From a virus: a stretch of 55,985 nucleotides of DNA. Positions 38,389 through 48,073 of the stretch are shown in pieces. The DNA lies in IMG/VR virus record IMGVR_UViG_3300023243_000016, positions 1 to 55,985 of that record. One strand, written 5' to 3'. A program made the translations under genes and the position numbers. How positions within the stretch are numbered: position 1 is the first letter of the stretch; every line of letters begins with the position of its first letter. The notes below the pieces were generated by a model. That model was not told the DNA's origin and made no database searches. It saw only the letters and a list, made by a program, of their open reading frames with translations.

Positions 38389-40518
38389 ATGGAAGAAGAT
38401 ACTGAAGGCTTTATTGAAGATGATTCAATTGTATTAGAAGATAGTGAAGACTCTTCTATTGACGATGCCAATACTTCTAAAATTATTCCATTCATTATGG
38501 AAAAGTATAATCGTGCAGATGATTATCGTCAGCAGGATGAGTTGCGCTGGCTACGTGCGTATCGTAACTACAGGGGTTTGTACGGTCCCGATGTACAATT
38601 TACAGAGGCAGAAAAGTCTCGTGTATTTATTAAGGTAACAAAAACTAAAACTCTAGCTGCCTACGGGCAAATTGTTGACGTGTTATTTGCGGGTCAAAAG
38701 TTTCCCCTTACAGTTGACCCTACTGAACTGCCAGAAGGCGTAGTTGCAGATGTACACTTTGACCCTAAAGAACCGGATCAGCTTCGTACTTCTGAACTAA
38801 ATGCCAGCGTTAGCCCTTACGGATTTGCTGGTGACGGTAAAGATTTACCTGCAGGCGCTACCGCTAAAACATTGTTAGATAGTATAGGGCCACTTAAAGA
38901 TAAGATTAGCGAAATTGATAATGTTCGTGTAGGTGTAGGTAAAACTCCTACTGCAGTTACTTTTAGTCCTGCAATGATCGCCGCTAAGATGATGCAAAAG
39001 AAAATCCACGACCAACTAGAAGAGTCTAGCGCAAGTAAACATTTACGTAGTACGGCCTTTGAAATGGCCCTGTTTGGTACAGGTGTTATGAAAGGCCCCT
39101 TCGCAGTAGATAAAGAGTATCCTAACTGGGGTGAAGACGGTGAGTATTCACCTATTATGAAAACAATTCCACAAGTATCCCATGTATCCGTGTGGAACTT
39201 TTATCCTGACCCAGACGCAAATAACATGGATGAAGCACAGTTTGTAATTGAACGTCACAAGATGTCTCGTACACAGTTGCGTGGATTAAAGCGTAGGCCA
39301 CACTTTCGCCGTAACGTAATTGATGAAGCAGTCCAACTTGGTGAAAACTATAATAAAGAATCTTGGGAAGACGATCTTTCTGATTACGCACCAGAACACG
39401 GCGTAGAACGGTTTGAGGTACTGGAGTATTGGGGCATGGTAGATGTCGAGATGCTTATGGATCAAGGCGTAGACATTCCTGAAGAGCTAGAAAACGTAGA
39501 TGAGTTGCAAGCTAATGTATGGATTTGCAATGGTAAACTTCTTCGTATGGTTCTTAATCCGTTTAAACCTGCAAATATTCCTTACATGGCGGTGCCTTAT
39601 GAGCTTAATCCTTATAGTTTTTTTGGCGTAGGCATTGCGGAAAACATGGACGATACACAAACTTTGATGAATGGTTTTATGCGTATGGCAGTAGATAACG
39701 CCGTACTGTCTGGTAACTTACTTATTGAGGTAGACGAAACTAATCTAGTACCGGGACAAGACTTGTCTGTGTATCCCGGTAAAGTGTTTAGGCGTCAAGG
39801 TGGTGCGCCGGGACAAAGTATCTTTGGTACTAAGTTTCCTAACGTAGCCCAAGAAAACTTACAGTTGTTTGACAAGGCACGTGTACTTGCAGATGAAAGC
39901 ACAGGCTTCCCTTCTTTTGCGCATGGTCAGACAGGCGTATCTGGCGTAGGACGTACCGCTTCTGGCATATCTATGCTTATGGGAGCAGCCCAAGGCGGAG
40001 TAAAGAACGTAATTAAAAATATTGATGACTACTTGCTTCGCCCACTAGGTGAAGGTTTGTTTAGATTTAATATGCAGTTTGATTATGATCCTGCCATTAA
40101 GGGTGACTTGGAAGTTAAAGCACGTGGTACAGAAAGCTTAATGGCTAATGAAGTACGTAGTCAAAGATTAATGCAGTTTATGCAAATATCTTCTAGTCCA
40201 GCACTTGCACCTTTTGCAAAATTCCAGTATATTATACGAGAGATTGCAAAGTCTCTTGAACTAGACCCAGATAAAGTTACCAACAATATGGACGAAGCAG
40301 CTATTCAAGCTGAGCTTATGAAGGGCTTTCAACAACCAGCTGCAGATGGAAGTCAGGGACCAATGGACCCTACAGGCGCAGGTGGTGGTAATATAGGTAC
40401 GGGCCAAGTTCCAGTGCCTAATGAACAAGGATTTAGTGGAAATGCACAAGGACAAGGAGCACCTGAGCAAGCTCAAGGCAATGGTCAACAACCCCCAGCA
40501 ATGGGACCAGTTCAGTAG
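38389..40518 (+). CDS. Portal protein
   Basis: 709 residues. Follows terL by 10 bases. The core FGVGIAENMDDTQTLMNGFMRM-AVDN is the conserved portal wing motif of this type of podovirus; FPSFAHGQTG, RTASGISMLMGAA and NIDDYLLRPLGEGLF also fit. The acidic N-terminus and Gln/Gly-rich end are disordered. Forms the twelve-part ring through which DNA passes. Confidence 0.88.
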   Translation: MEEDTEGFIEDDSIVLEDSEDSSIDDANTSKIIPFIMEKYNRADDYRQQDELRWLRAYRNYRGLYGPDVQFTEAEKSRVFIKVTKTKTLAAYGQIVDVLFAGQKFPLTVDPTELPEGVVADVHFDPKEPDQLRTSELNASVSPYGFAGDGKDLPAGATAKTLLDSIGPLKDKISEIDNVRVGVGKTPTAVTFSPAMIAAKMMQKKIHDQLEESSASKHLRSTAFEMALFGTGVMKGPFAVDKEYPNWGEDGEYSPIMKTIPQVSHVSVWNFYPDPDANNMDEAQFVIERHKMSRTQLRGLKRRPHFRRNVIDEAVQLGENYNKESWEDDLSDYAPEHGVERFEVLEYWGMVDVEMLMDQGVDIPEELENVDELQANVWICNGKLLRMVLNPFKPANIPYMAVPYELNPYSFFGVGIAENMDDTQTLMNGFMRMAVDNAVLSGNLLIEVDETNLVPGQDLSVYPGKVFRRQGGAPGQSIFGTKFPNVAQENLQLFDKARVLADESTGFPSFAHGQTGVSGVGRTASGISMLMGAAQGGVKNVIKNIDDYLLRPLGEGLFRFNMQFDYDPAIKGDLEVKARGTESLMANEVRSQRLMQFMQISSSPALAPFAKFQYIIREIAKSLELDPDKVTNNMDEAAIQAELMKGFQQPAADGSQGPMDPTGAGGGNIGTGQVPVPNEQGFSGNAQGQGAPEQAQGNGQQPPAMGPVQ

Positions 40519-40660
40519 TTATATTGATACATTGATAGCGCAACAGCATCGTACTATGGAACAGTCTGACAATGACAAGATTATGTATAGGTCACAAGGT
40601 GCTATATACACATTGCGTAGGCTAAAGCTACTTAGAGATGAAGTATTAAAAAATGGCTGA
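40421..40660 (+). CDS. Small helical protein overlapping the portal end
   Basis: 79 residues starting inside the portal gene (98-base overlap, other frame). KLKAMVNNPQQWDQFSSYIDTLI ... YRSQGAIYTLRRLKLLRDEVL has a strong coding character. I recall the same short protein (NNP..W..F..Y, YRSQGAI-x-LRRLK) after portal genes of other marine phages. Ends 8 bases inside the next gene. Role unknown, perhaps head-assembly related. Confidence 0.75.
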   Translation: MNKDLVEMHKDKEHLSKLKAMVNNPQQWDQFSSYIDTLIAQQHRTMEQSDNDKIMYRSQGAIYTLRRLKLLRDEVLKNG

Positions 40661-43600
40661 AGAAAAAGTAAGTCAAGGTTTAAAATTTAACAGAGGTGGA
40701 ACCCCAATGCGGAAACAAATGAAACTTTTTAACGATGGTGGTCTTAAAGAAGAGGGTGGCATGGTAGACAAAGAGTCTGGTAATAAAGTTCCTGTAGGCG
40801 GTACACGTAAAGGTGTTCGTGATGACATACCCGCTATGGTCAGCGAAGGTGAGTTTGTATTTCCCGAAGATGTAGTTAGGTATATTGGTTTAGATAAACT
40901 TATGCAGATGCGACAGAAAGCTAAGGCAGGACTTCAAAATATGGATGACATGGGGCAAATGGGCAATAGTGAAGAAGCTACTGTTCCAGATGACGCACCA
41001 TTAAGTCTCCCTGTTGGCATGGCGGAAGGTGGGGTAGTACAAAATGCGGCACCTCGTTCTTTAGTTGGGGGTGTTGCTCAAACTGCTGCGCCTCGTCAAC
41101 TAACTACTACAACCCCTACTGCAAAAAGATCAGCCGTTAGTTTTAAAGAATTTATGGGTAAAGGGTACGTAGAGTTTAAAGAATATCGTAACTCAGCAGG
41201 CACTTCTTTGTTAATACCTTTTGTGGGCGGCTCTCCCGCATATCCTATTCCATCAGGCTATACAGAATATACACCGACCTCTGACGAAAGTGGTTCTACA
41301 GGCGGAGCATCGCAGGGTACTACCGCTATAGCTACGGAAGTAGGTAACGCTATAAACGCCGCAACGGGCAACGACAAAGACGATAACAATTTTACTGTGC
41401 CAAAGTCTCAATTTCAAAAATCTGGTGGCTGGGATATGGATACGACAGGCTCCGACGGTAAAGATTTACAGCTTTGGATTGACGAAGCGACTAAATTTTT
41501 TGATGGTACGTCTTCTGTAGTCTCTGGCGTTGCTTCTGTTTTTGGATTAGGTGTTCCTGTATACTTACTAAATAAAAGTCAACGGAACCGTGTGATAGAA
41601 GACTTAGACGAAAAAATTGCACAGGCTAAAAAAACTTCTATGCCGGGACAGGTTGCAGCGTTACAAAAAATTAAAGATTCACTAAATGAAGAATCAAAAA
41701 AATCTATTTTAAGTAAAGTAGTAGATGGCATTACCGGAACTATAGGCGACCTGTTTGGTGCAGACGAGGAAGAAAAGAAAAAAGCAGTAACAGAGGTAGT
41801 TAAAATTGAAAACGAAACTTTTAATTTTGGCGATGTAGAAGGTCAGTATAGTAAATCTCCTTCCTTATCTACAGACCTACCGGGTGAGCTTAGTGAACCC
41901 GAATTTACAAGTACAGCTAACATGCCAGCAGCCACTGCAAAAGACGAAGAAAAATTTAAAGATGAATTTGATGCATTTACACGTAAGTACAGTACAGCAC
42001 TAGCCGATGTAGAAAAGAACCTAATACCAAGAGATGTACTAGAGTACATTTTAAAGGATGCTTCGGTGAGGCTGGGTAAAGATGCGGCTCGTGAAATACA
42101 ATCTAATAGTATGACTACACTTTACAACACAGATTACGCAAACAATACTGTTGCCAATTTATTTGGCCCTAACTTTGGTCGGCCTAAGTTATCTACAGAA
42201 GAACAAATAGCTAAACGTGCCAGTATAACACCTTCCGGTGGCGTACCTTTTTCTGCGTCAACCGCTGATCCTCGTTTATTAGAGGCGGCAGGTTATCCAG
42301 TACAAACGAAAGAAGAACAAACACCTTCCTTTACGCCCAGCACACCAAGCTACGATATGTTTGGTAAACCGTACGCTAATGCTACTGTACGTAAGTATGC
42401 AGACGATGCTTTAGCAGATAGCTCAGCTTTTGCAAATACTGTTACCGAAGTAAATAATCTAGTTAAAGGGTATGATTTTAAAACGGACCTTGGGCCACTT
42501 CCCGGTGTTGATCCTAACTTTACACTAGAGTCAACGCAGCAGTTTACGCCTAAAATGACTACTGAAGTACCTAAATTTGATGTACCATCATCCCCACGTA
42601 ATTATACAGATACCGCATACAACTATGGTACACAGATGGATACTACTCTATTTCCTGCAACCGTACAAGACCAAACACAACAAGCTTTTGCGGGAAGCAC
42701 GTACGATACCGTGCCTGCGTATTCGACTAAGCAACCACCCGCACCTGTTGCTGGGGCACCTGTCGCACCTACCTTTCCTGTAGACCCACGTCTTTCTATC
42801 TCTAGTACAGGTCTTCCTGCTGCTACAGCACAAACATTTAACCAAACCTTTGCAACAAATCGTGCAGCAGGTGCTAAAGAGTTTAGCTATGACAGAGATG
42901 GCGATGGTAAAACAGAAAGATACACTACTGATCTTGCTAAACCAGCTGAAGCGGCTAAAGCAGGTTCTAATAGTCTATACCAAACTGCAGCAAATTTGTT
43001 TACCCCCGGTGATGATAAAGAATATGTAGGTGGTGAGATTGTTACTACCGGAAGTAGTAAATCTAAAACAAAGACTACTCCCGCTGCAAGTAAAAACGTT
43101 GCCACTGCAAATGTTATTAATAAGACAAGTGCTCCTATAGCTAAAGCCAATCAGGATAGATTTGGAGATGCTGGTGCAGGTAATGTGTGGGCGGTACAAC
43201 CGGGAACTAATGCAGTCACTAAAGTAAAAGCTGCAAAAGTTGTAGGCTCACGTAGTAAAGAAGCTGTACAGGCAGACATCAATAAAGAAATAGCAAATGG
43301 CTGGACGCCAAGAGCTAACGAACTTGTAAAAGAACGTGCCGCTGCTCAACCTGCACCTACACCAGTTGCAAGCAGCAGTAATAAGGACAGCGGAAACGAT
43401 GGTGGCAACGAAGATAAAATTGTATGTACCGAAATGTATCGCCAAACCCAACTGGTAGATTGGCAACGGTCTATAAAGATTTGGGACATATATCAAAAAA
43501 GGCACTTGACACCCCTACATCAAATAGGTTATCATTGGTTATTCAAACCTTACGTTAAAGGTATGAAGAATAGTTCTATACTAACTAAGTTAGGTGCAGC

Positions 43601-43745
43601 TTTAGCCAAACATAGAACACAACACCTTCGTCATGTACTTACTAAAGGTAAAGCTAAAGATGATATTTTAGGTAATATCTGGTGCAAGATTGTACACCCA
43701 TTAGTATACGTTGCGGGTGTCATTAAAGAAAAGATAGGTAAATAG
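40653..43745 (+). CDS. Large virion structural protein, 1030 aa
   Basis: N-terminal block RGGTPMRKQMKLFNDGG, then DDIPAMVSEGEFVFPEDVVRYIG and LMQMRQKAKAGLQNMDDMGQMGN, which recur in marine phage virion proteins. A long Pro/Thr/Ala-rich, low-order middle contains one calcium-loop-like DRDGDGKTERYT (about residue 750). The last 110 residues (CTEMYRQTQLVDWQRSIKIW ... HLTPLHQIGYHWLFKPYVKGM) form a separate conserved domain with aromatic and basic residues. Lies between portal and scaffold. Confidence 0.75.
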   Translation: MAEEKVSQGLKFNRGGTPMRKQMKLFNDGGLKEEGGMVDKESGNKVPVGGTRKGVRDDIPAMVSEGEFVFPEDVVRYIGLDKLMQMRQKAKAGLQNMDDMGQMGNSEEATVPDDAPLSLPVGMAEGGVVQNAAPRSLVGGVAQTAAPRQLTTTTPTAKRSAVSFKEFMGKGYVEFKEYRNSAGTSLLIPFVGGSPAYPIPSGYTEYTPTSDESGSTGGASQGTTAIATEVGNAINAATGNDKDDNNFTVPKSQFQKSGGWDMDTTGSDGKDLQLWIDEATKFFDGTSSVVSGVASVFGLGVPVYLLNKSQRNRVIEDLDEKIAQAKKTSMPGQVAALQKIKDSLNEESKKSILSKVVDGITGTIGDLFGADEEEKKKAVTEVVKIENETFNFGDVEGQYSKSPSLSTDLPGELSEPEFTSTANMPAATAKDEEKFKDEFDAFTRKYSTALADVEKNLIPRDVLEYILKDASVRLGKDAAREIQSNSMTTLYNTDYANNTVANLFGPNFGRPKLSTEEQIAKRASITPSGGVPFSASTADPRLLEAAGYPVQTKEEQTPSFTPSTPSYDMFGKPYANATVRKYADDALADSSAFANTVTEVNNLVKGYDFKTDLGPLPGVDPNFTLESTQQFTPKMTTEVPKFDVPSSPRNYTDTAYNYGTQMDTTLFPATVQDQTQQAFAGSTYDTVPAYSTKQPPAPVAGAPVAPTFPVDPRLSISSTGLPAATAQTFNQTFATNRAAGAKEFSYDRDGDGKTERYTTDLAKPAEAAKAGSNSLYQTAANLFTPGDDKEYVGGEIVTTGSSKSKTKTTPAASKNVATANVINKTSAPIAKANQDRFGDAGAGNVWAVQPGTNAVTKVKAAKVVGSRSKEAVQADINKEIANGWTPRANELVKERAAAQPAPTPVASSSNKDSGNDGGNEDKIVCTEMYRQTQLVDWQRSIKIWDIYQKRHLTPLHQIGYHWLFKPYVKGMKNSSILTKLGAALAKHRTQHLRHVLTKGKAKDDILGNIWCKIVHPLVYVAGVIKEKIGK

Positions 43746-43746
43746 C

Positions 43747-43956
43747 ATGGAAGAAGAAACATATACATTTGGAGAGTACTTCAATGAAGTCCAAGGCCGT
43801 GCTGCTGAACTATCAGATGAAGAAAAATCTACATTAAGTTCCTTGCAAACATCTCCTCAAGGTGCTATACTAGCAAAAGTATTAGGTCCAGACTTGACAA
43901 TGCTTAGTTCAATGCTTACACCTACACCCAAGCGTGGCTTAGCGGCACGTAGATAA
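43747..43956 (+). CDS. Small helical protein, 69 aa
   Basis: TFGEYFNEVQGRAAELSDEEKSTLSSLQTSPQG, then LAKVLGPDL and a basic end (KRGLAARR). One base after the previous stop. Similar short proteins stand at this place in related phages; likely virion assembly. A 75-base gap follows before the scaffold gene. Confidence 0.65.
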   Translation: MEEETYTFGEYFNEVQGRAAELSDEEKSTLSSLQTSPQGAILAKVLGPDLTMLSSMLTPTPKRGLAARR

Positions 43957-44031
43957 TCCGCTATATTTGACTGGCTACCCATCCCCCTGACAACACACTA
44001 GGCTACGGCGGCCCCAGTAAGAGAGAATAAA

Positions 44032-44889
44032 ATGAACGATACTATTATGGCAGAAGAAATGCAAGCCCCTACTAAGGTAGCCTTTGCAAATCGTAAATAC
44101 TCTAATGAAGACAAACGTAAAATAGAAGAAGAAGAACTAAAAAAACTTATTGCGGAACAAAGTGGCGAAGCTCCTGAACAGGAAGATGAACCAGTAAACG
44201 CAGAAGATAAAAGCTTTAAGAAACGTTATGGCGATCTTCGCCGCCACATGCAAGAAAAAGAAAAAGATTGGGACGATAAGTTTAAACTTATACAACGTCA
44301 ATTAGAGCAATCTACTAAAGAAGAAATTAAACTTCCTAAATCCGATGAAGACATTGACGCTTGGGCAAAGCAATATCCTGACGTAGCGGCTATTGTAGAA
44401 ACTATTGCTATTAAAAAGGCACGGGAACAATCTGCGGGTTTTGAAGAACGGGTAAAAGAAATTGATGAGATGAGAGCTAGTGCCGCACGTGAAAAAGCTG
44501 AGTCGGAATTGCTGTCTGCGCATCCAGATTTTGGTGATATACGTGACAGTGACGAGTTTCACAATTGGGTTGATGAACAACCTAAGTGGGTACAAGACGC
44601 TCTGTATGAAAATGATAGTGATTCCCGTTCTGCTGCACGTGCAATTGATTTGTACAAAGCGGATATGGGTATTAAAACAAAGAAAAGTGCAAGCCCCAAA
44701 GACGCTGCACGTTCTGTAAATAGTCGTAATAATCGTAGTGTTCCTGACACAAGCAACTCCTCTGGTACTTTTAAAGAGTCTCAAGTAAATAAAATGTCAC
44801 CGCAACAATACGAAAAAGCTTCCGATGCTATTATGGAATCTATTCGTACGGGTAAATTTATTTACGATATGTCTGGTAATGCTAGATAA
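44032..44889 (+). CDS. Capsid scaffolding protein
   Basis: 285 residues, highly charged and helical (SFKKRYGDLRRHMQEKEKDWDDKFKLI is a coiled coil; DEDIDAWAKQYPDVAAIVETIA is a conserved scaffold element). Unstructured Ser/Asn-rich linker near 235-250, then a short helical end (MSPQQYEKASDAIMESIRTG) that would bind capsid protein. Directly before the capsid gene. No protease domain seen. Confidence 0.8.
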   Translation: MNDTIMAEEMQAPTKVAFANRKYSNEDKRKIEEEELKKLIAEQSGEAPEQEDEPVNAEDKSFKKRYGDLRRHMQEKEKDWDDKFKLIQRQLEQSTKEEIKLPKSDEDIDAWAKQYPDVAAIVETIAIKKAREQSAGFEERVKEIDEMRASAAREKAESELLSAHPDFGDIRDSDEFHNWVDEQPKWVQDALYENDSDSRSAARAIDLYKADMGIKTKKSASPKDAARSVNSRNNRSVPDTSNSSGTFKESQVNKMSPQQYEKASDAIMESIRTGKFIYDMSGNAR

Positions 44890-44894
44890 ACCTA

Positions 44895-44922
44895 TTGACA
44901 TATAATTTATTTATGTTATAAC
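44895..44922 (+). promoter_or_regulatory. Capsid gene promoter
   Basis: TTGACA (44895-44900), 16 bases, TATAAC (44917-44922) with a TGT just before it (extended -10). Its 254-base leader separates scaffold and capsid genes, so capsid can be made in excess. Confidence 0.8.
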
Positions 44923-44937
44923 TATATGTACAATGTA

Positions 44938-44972
44938 GTAGTGTGGCCCCTACATAGGACTACCCACACTAC
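44938..44972 (+). other. Hairpin in the capsid mRNA leader
   Basis: GTAGTGTGG (44938-44946) pairs exactly with CCACACTAC (44964-44972) over a 17-base loop. Close to the expected 5' end of the capsid transcript, where such stems often protect mRNA. No T run follows, so it is not a terminator. Confidence 0.6.
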
Positions 44973-45143
44973 AACTAACTAAACTTCCCGCAAACAACAA
45001 TAACGCTTTCGGACAACCTAATGTCTCATGGCCCGTTATACTAGAAGGTAGGCCAACTTTCTTGTTAACGCACCCTAGTAGTAATTAGCCTCTGTATAAG
45101 TCATTAGTCGTTTGCATCTGTATCTAATGCTAGGAGAATTAAT

Positions 45144-46202
45144 ATGGCATTCGGAACCGCTGCTGGTTATGGCAATTTACCAAACGGTAATTTCTCACCA
45201 GTCATTTATAGCAAACAGGTGCAACTTGCATTCCGCAAAGCATCTATCTGTGAAGCTATTACTAACTCTGATTATTTTGGCGAAATCGCCAATATGGGTG
45301 ACTCAGTTAAAATTATTAAAGAACCTGAGATCACTGTTCAACCTTACCTACGTGGTACAACTATTACACCACAAGACTTGGACGATGAAGATTTCTCATT
45401 GACAATCGACAAAGCTAACTATTTTGCTTTCAAGGTTGACGACATTGAGGAAGCGCACAGTCACGTCAACTTCCAAAGCCTTGCTTCGGATCGTGCTGCG
45501 TATCGTTTGTCTGACCAGTTTGACCAAGACGTACTTGGTTATCTGACAGGCTTCAAACAGTCTGCAACCCACGGTACACCTGACACCGTTAACACAACCA
45601 CTAACGGTACTGTTGCGGTTTCTACTGCAGGTACTGACGAATTGTTGTCTTCAATGAAAATTGATGCAGCGTCATTTGGTGGTACTGCAACGCAAGCTCT
45701 TGCTCTTGCAGCACGTACTGGTGGAGCTACAGACGCTACACCTGCCGCTGGTGATACTTTTCCATTGACAGTTATTGCACGTATGTCTCGTCTTCTTGAC
45801 CAGCAAAACGTCGATACACAAGGTCGTTGGTTGGTAGTTGATCCCGTATTCATGGAACTTTTGAAAGACGAAGATTCTCGTCTGTTCAATGCTGACTTCG
45901 GTGGTTCTGGTCTCCAGAATGGTCAAATCGGTATGAACATCCACGGTTTCCGTGTATACCAGTCTAACAACTTGCCATCGGTTGGTGATGGTCCGTCCTT
46001 TACAGGTACGAACTCTTCTACTAACTACGGTATGATTGTTGCGGGACATGATTCATCTGTTGCAACTGCTGAGCAGATCAACAAAACTGAAACATATCGT
46101 GACCCAGACAGCTTCTCGGACATTGTTCGTGGAATGCATTTGTATGGTCGGAAAATTCTTCGGCCTGAAGCCTTGGTTAACGCCAAGTACCATTTAGCAT
46201 AA
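45144..46202 (+). CDS. Major capsid protein
   Basis: 352 residues. GNFSPVIYSKQVQLAFRKASICEAIT, GDSVKIIKEPEITVQPY, LTIDKANYFAFKVDDIEEAHSHVN, LSDQFDQDVLGYLTG and GRWLVVDPVFMELLKDE follow the P22/T7-like coat-protein layout of HK97-fold proteins. Own promoter and AGGAGAATTAAT before ATG, as suits the most abundant virion protein. Codons such as GGT, GCT and CGT dominate. Confidence 0.9.
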   Translation: MAFGTAAGYGNLPNGNFSPVIYSKQVQLAFRKASICEAITNSDYFGEIANMGDSVKIIKEPEITVQPYLRGTTITPQDLDDEDFSLTIDKANYFAFKVDDIEEAHSHVNFQSLASDRAAYRLSDQFDQDVLGYLTGFKQSATHGTPDTVNTTTNGTVAVSTAGTDELLSSMKIDAASFGGTATQALALAARTGGATDATPAAGDTFPLTVIARMSRLLDQQNVDTQGRWLVVDPVFMELLKDEDSRLFNADFGGSGLQNGQIGMNIHGFRVYQSNNLPSVGDGPSFTGTNSSTNYGMIVAGHDSSVATAEQINKTETYRDPDSFSDIVRGMHLYGRKILRPEALVNAKYHLA

Positions 46203-46215
46203 GGGAGAATAGAAA

Positions 46216-46695
46216 ATGGCTACTATTTCAACACTATTGTTACCTGCTCACGGTAGTTCACAACGTGGACGTGCACCGTACATGGTACAAAAAACTATTG
46301 TTCTTTCGGATCAGGCTATTGACTGTTCCGCTGGTGACGTAGTTCAATGCTTAACTATTCCTGCTAACACTCGTGTACTACACGCAGGTGTTTGTGTTGT
46401 TGCGTCTGCAACAATGAATACAGGAACAGACGCAACTGTTACACTTGGTGCAGCAGATGCAGATGAGTTTGTTGCAGCGTTTGACATTGACGGTGCGGCT
46501 GATGGTGCGTACGCTCCTTCTGCTACACCTGCGGCTGACGTTACACTTGCTGCTGCAGATACGTTGGACCTTACCTTTGCAGGTTCCGGTGCAACATTCT
46601 CAGCTGGTAAACTTCGTGTTTACGCTGTAATGATGGACGTTAGTGACCAACGTGACGCCGCTCCTGCGGAAGTAGATCGTGACGCACTTGCGTAA
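46216..46695 (+). CDS. Probable head decoration protein, 159 aa
   Basis: Ala/Thr/Val-rich beta protein (VVQCLTIPANTRVLHAGVCVVA, DATVTLGAADADEF). Co-transcribed with capsid and closed by a terminator, the usual place of an outer head or accessory protein. No family motif; DUF-type beta sandwich likely. Confidence 0.6.
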   Translation: MATISTLLLPAHGSSQRGRAPYMVQKTIVLSDQAIDCSAGDVVQCLTIPANTRVLHAGVCVVASATMNTGTDATVTLGAADADEFVAAFDIDGAADGAYAPSATPAADVTLAAADTLDLTFAGSGATFSAGKLRVYAVMMDVSDQRDAAPAEVDRDALA

Positions 46696-46705
46696 ATAAA
46701 TATTT

Positions 46706-46735
46706 AGTGGGGCTGTTTCGATGGCCCCACTTTAC
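46706..46735 (+). terminator. Terminator after the capsid genes
   Basis: Exact 8-base stem AGTGGGGC / GCCCCACT with a 10-base loop and a short TTT. Weak T run, so partial read-through into the tail genes is likely. Confidence 0.75.
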
Positions 46736-46752
46736 AGTATAAGGAATACGAA

Positions 46753-46965
46753 ATGCCTAAAATTAAAAAGTATGCTTTGGGTGGTGTAACAACTCCCGAA
46801 CAAGAAGATAGTCGTTATCGCCCTTCCGCTAATCGTGCGCCGCAAGGTATGTTATCCTCTAGGGGTACTACATCCGCTATGGGTTTGTACGATGGTGGCG
46901 TAGTAACTAAAAAGAACTATTGTAATCCCGTAAAAATTACAGACAACCGTAAAAATAAAAAGTAG
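46753..46965 (+). CDS. Small basic protein, 70 aa
   Basis: MPKIKKYALGGVTTPEQED, GMLSSRGTTSAMGLYDGGVV, ending in a basic tail. The KYALGG and LYDGG pieces resemble the N-terminus of the 1030-residue virion protein (KLFNDGG). Ends immediately before the next ATG. Confidence 0.6.
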   Translation: MPKIKKYALGGVTTPEQEDSRYRPSANRAPQGMLSSRGTTSAMGLYDGGVVTKKNYCNPVKITDNRKNKK

Positions 46966-47352
46966 ATGGCTGGAGTTAACTTCAGGACAGCTAGTAAGTT
47001 TGCTAGTATTGTAGGTAACTCTGCCAGTACTTCTGGTGATCCCAGTAACGCTACGTTATTATTTACTTGTCCTGAAAGCCACGAAGCTGAAATAGTATTT
47101 CTTATGGTAGCTAATGAAGCAACCTCTACAGCAAAAATTGGCATCCAAGTATATCACGCAGAGGATACTACATACCACTTTCTTGTAGCAGAAGAAGCTA
47201 TAGCAGGAAATAACCACAGGCAGTTTATTGGTGGCGGTCCACTGTTCTTACATGCAGGCGACAAGGTATTACTATTTAGGCACGGTGGGTCAGATGAGTT
47301 TGATGCTACACTTTCTGCTAGACTGTACTTCACCCCCGCTAAAAGGCTATAA
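46966..47352 (+). CDS. Virion protein, 128 aa
   Basis: Beta-rich (EIVFLMVANEATSTAKIGIQVYH, GGGPLFLHAGDKVLLFRHGG). Located between head and tail-tube genes, where head completion or fibre-base proteins lie. It resembles short phage proteins with an HAGDK loop. No certain function. Confidence 0.6.
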   Translation: MAGVNFRTASKFASIVGNSASTSGDPSNATLLFTCPESHEAEIVFLMVANEATSTAKIGIQVYHAEDTTYHFLVAEEAIAGNNHRQFIGGGPLFLHAGDKVLLFRHGGSDEFDATLSARLYFTPAKRL

Positions 47353-47354
47353 CA

Positions 47355-48071
47355 ATGAGTACATTTCTTAATTTAACAAATGAACTGCTGCGTCGATTAA
47401 ACGAAGTTCAAATTGATCAATCTGATTTTAGTGCCGTTAAGAATGTTCAGGCACTGGCGAAAGACGCTATAAACTCTGCTATTCGTGAGGCACTTCAGGA
47501 TGCACAGGAGTGGCCCTTTACTCTTATAACCTATGAGCACACTCTTTCTGCTGGTACTAATACTTATTTATTTCCTGCTGACTATTCAAAGGCAGATTGG
47601 GATACGTTTTACATTAAACAACTTTCCTCTAAAAACAACACACCACAAAAATTAGAATTAATTACATACGATCAATACATTTCTAACTTTAGATCAGCAG
47701 AAGACACGGGTGGTACAGGGGCTAGAGATACGCCTCAGTACGTGTACATGACACAGGATACAAAGTTTGGGGTTAGTCCAGTTTCGGATGCAGCTTACGT
47801 AGTTGAGTACCGTTACTGGAAATACCCTGCAGACCTTGTTTTACATGACGATGAGGCTATTATTCCTGATAGGTTTAAGCATGTAGTTATTGATGGTGCT
47901 ATGATGTACATGATGTTGTTCCGGTCTAATGAGCAAAGTGCTTCTTTGCATAGTCAGAAGTTTGAAGACGGTATTAAAATGATGCGCAGACTTCTTGTTG
48001 ACCAACCTGTAAATGTACGATCTACAGTTATGTATAGGTCTTCCTATAATTTAATATCAGATAAAATATAA
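47355..48071 (+). CDS. Head-tail adaptor (tail tubular protein A-like)
   Basis: 238 residues. MSTFLNLTNELLRRLNEVQI and AKDAINSAIREALQDAQEWPF, then FPADYSKADWDTFYI and YVVEYRYWKYPADL, follow the T7 gp11/P22 gp4-type adaptor layout with an N-terminal helical bundle. Links portal and nozzle. Confidence 0.85.
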   Translation: MSTFLNLTNELLRRLNEVQIDQSDFSAVKNVQALAKDAINSAIREALQDAQEWPFTLITYEHTLSAGTNTYLFPADYSKADWDTFYIKQLSSKNNTPQKLELITYDQYISNFRSAEDTGGTGARDTPQYVYMTQDTKFGVSPVSDAAYVVEYRYWKYPADLVLHDDEAIIPDRFKHVVIDGAMMYMMLFRSNEQSASLHSQKFEDGIKMMRRLLVDQPVNVRSTVMYRSSYNLISDKI

Positions 48072-48073
48072 AC

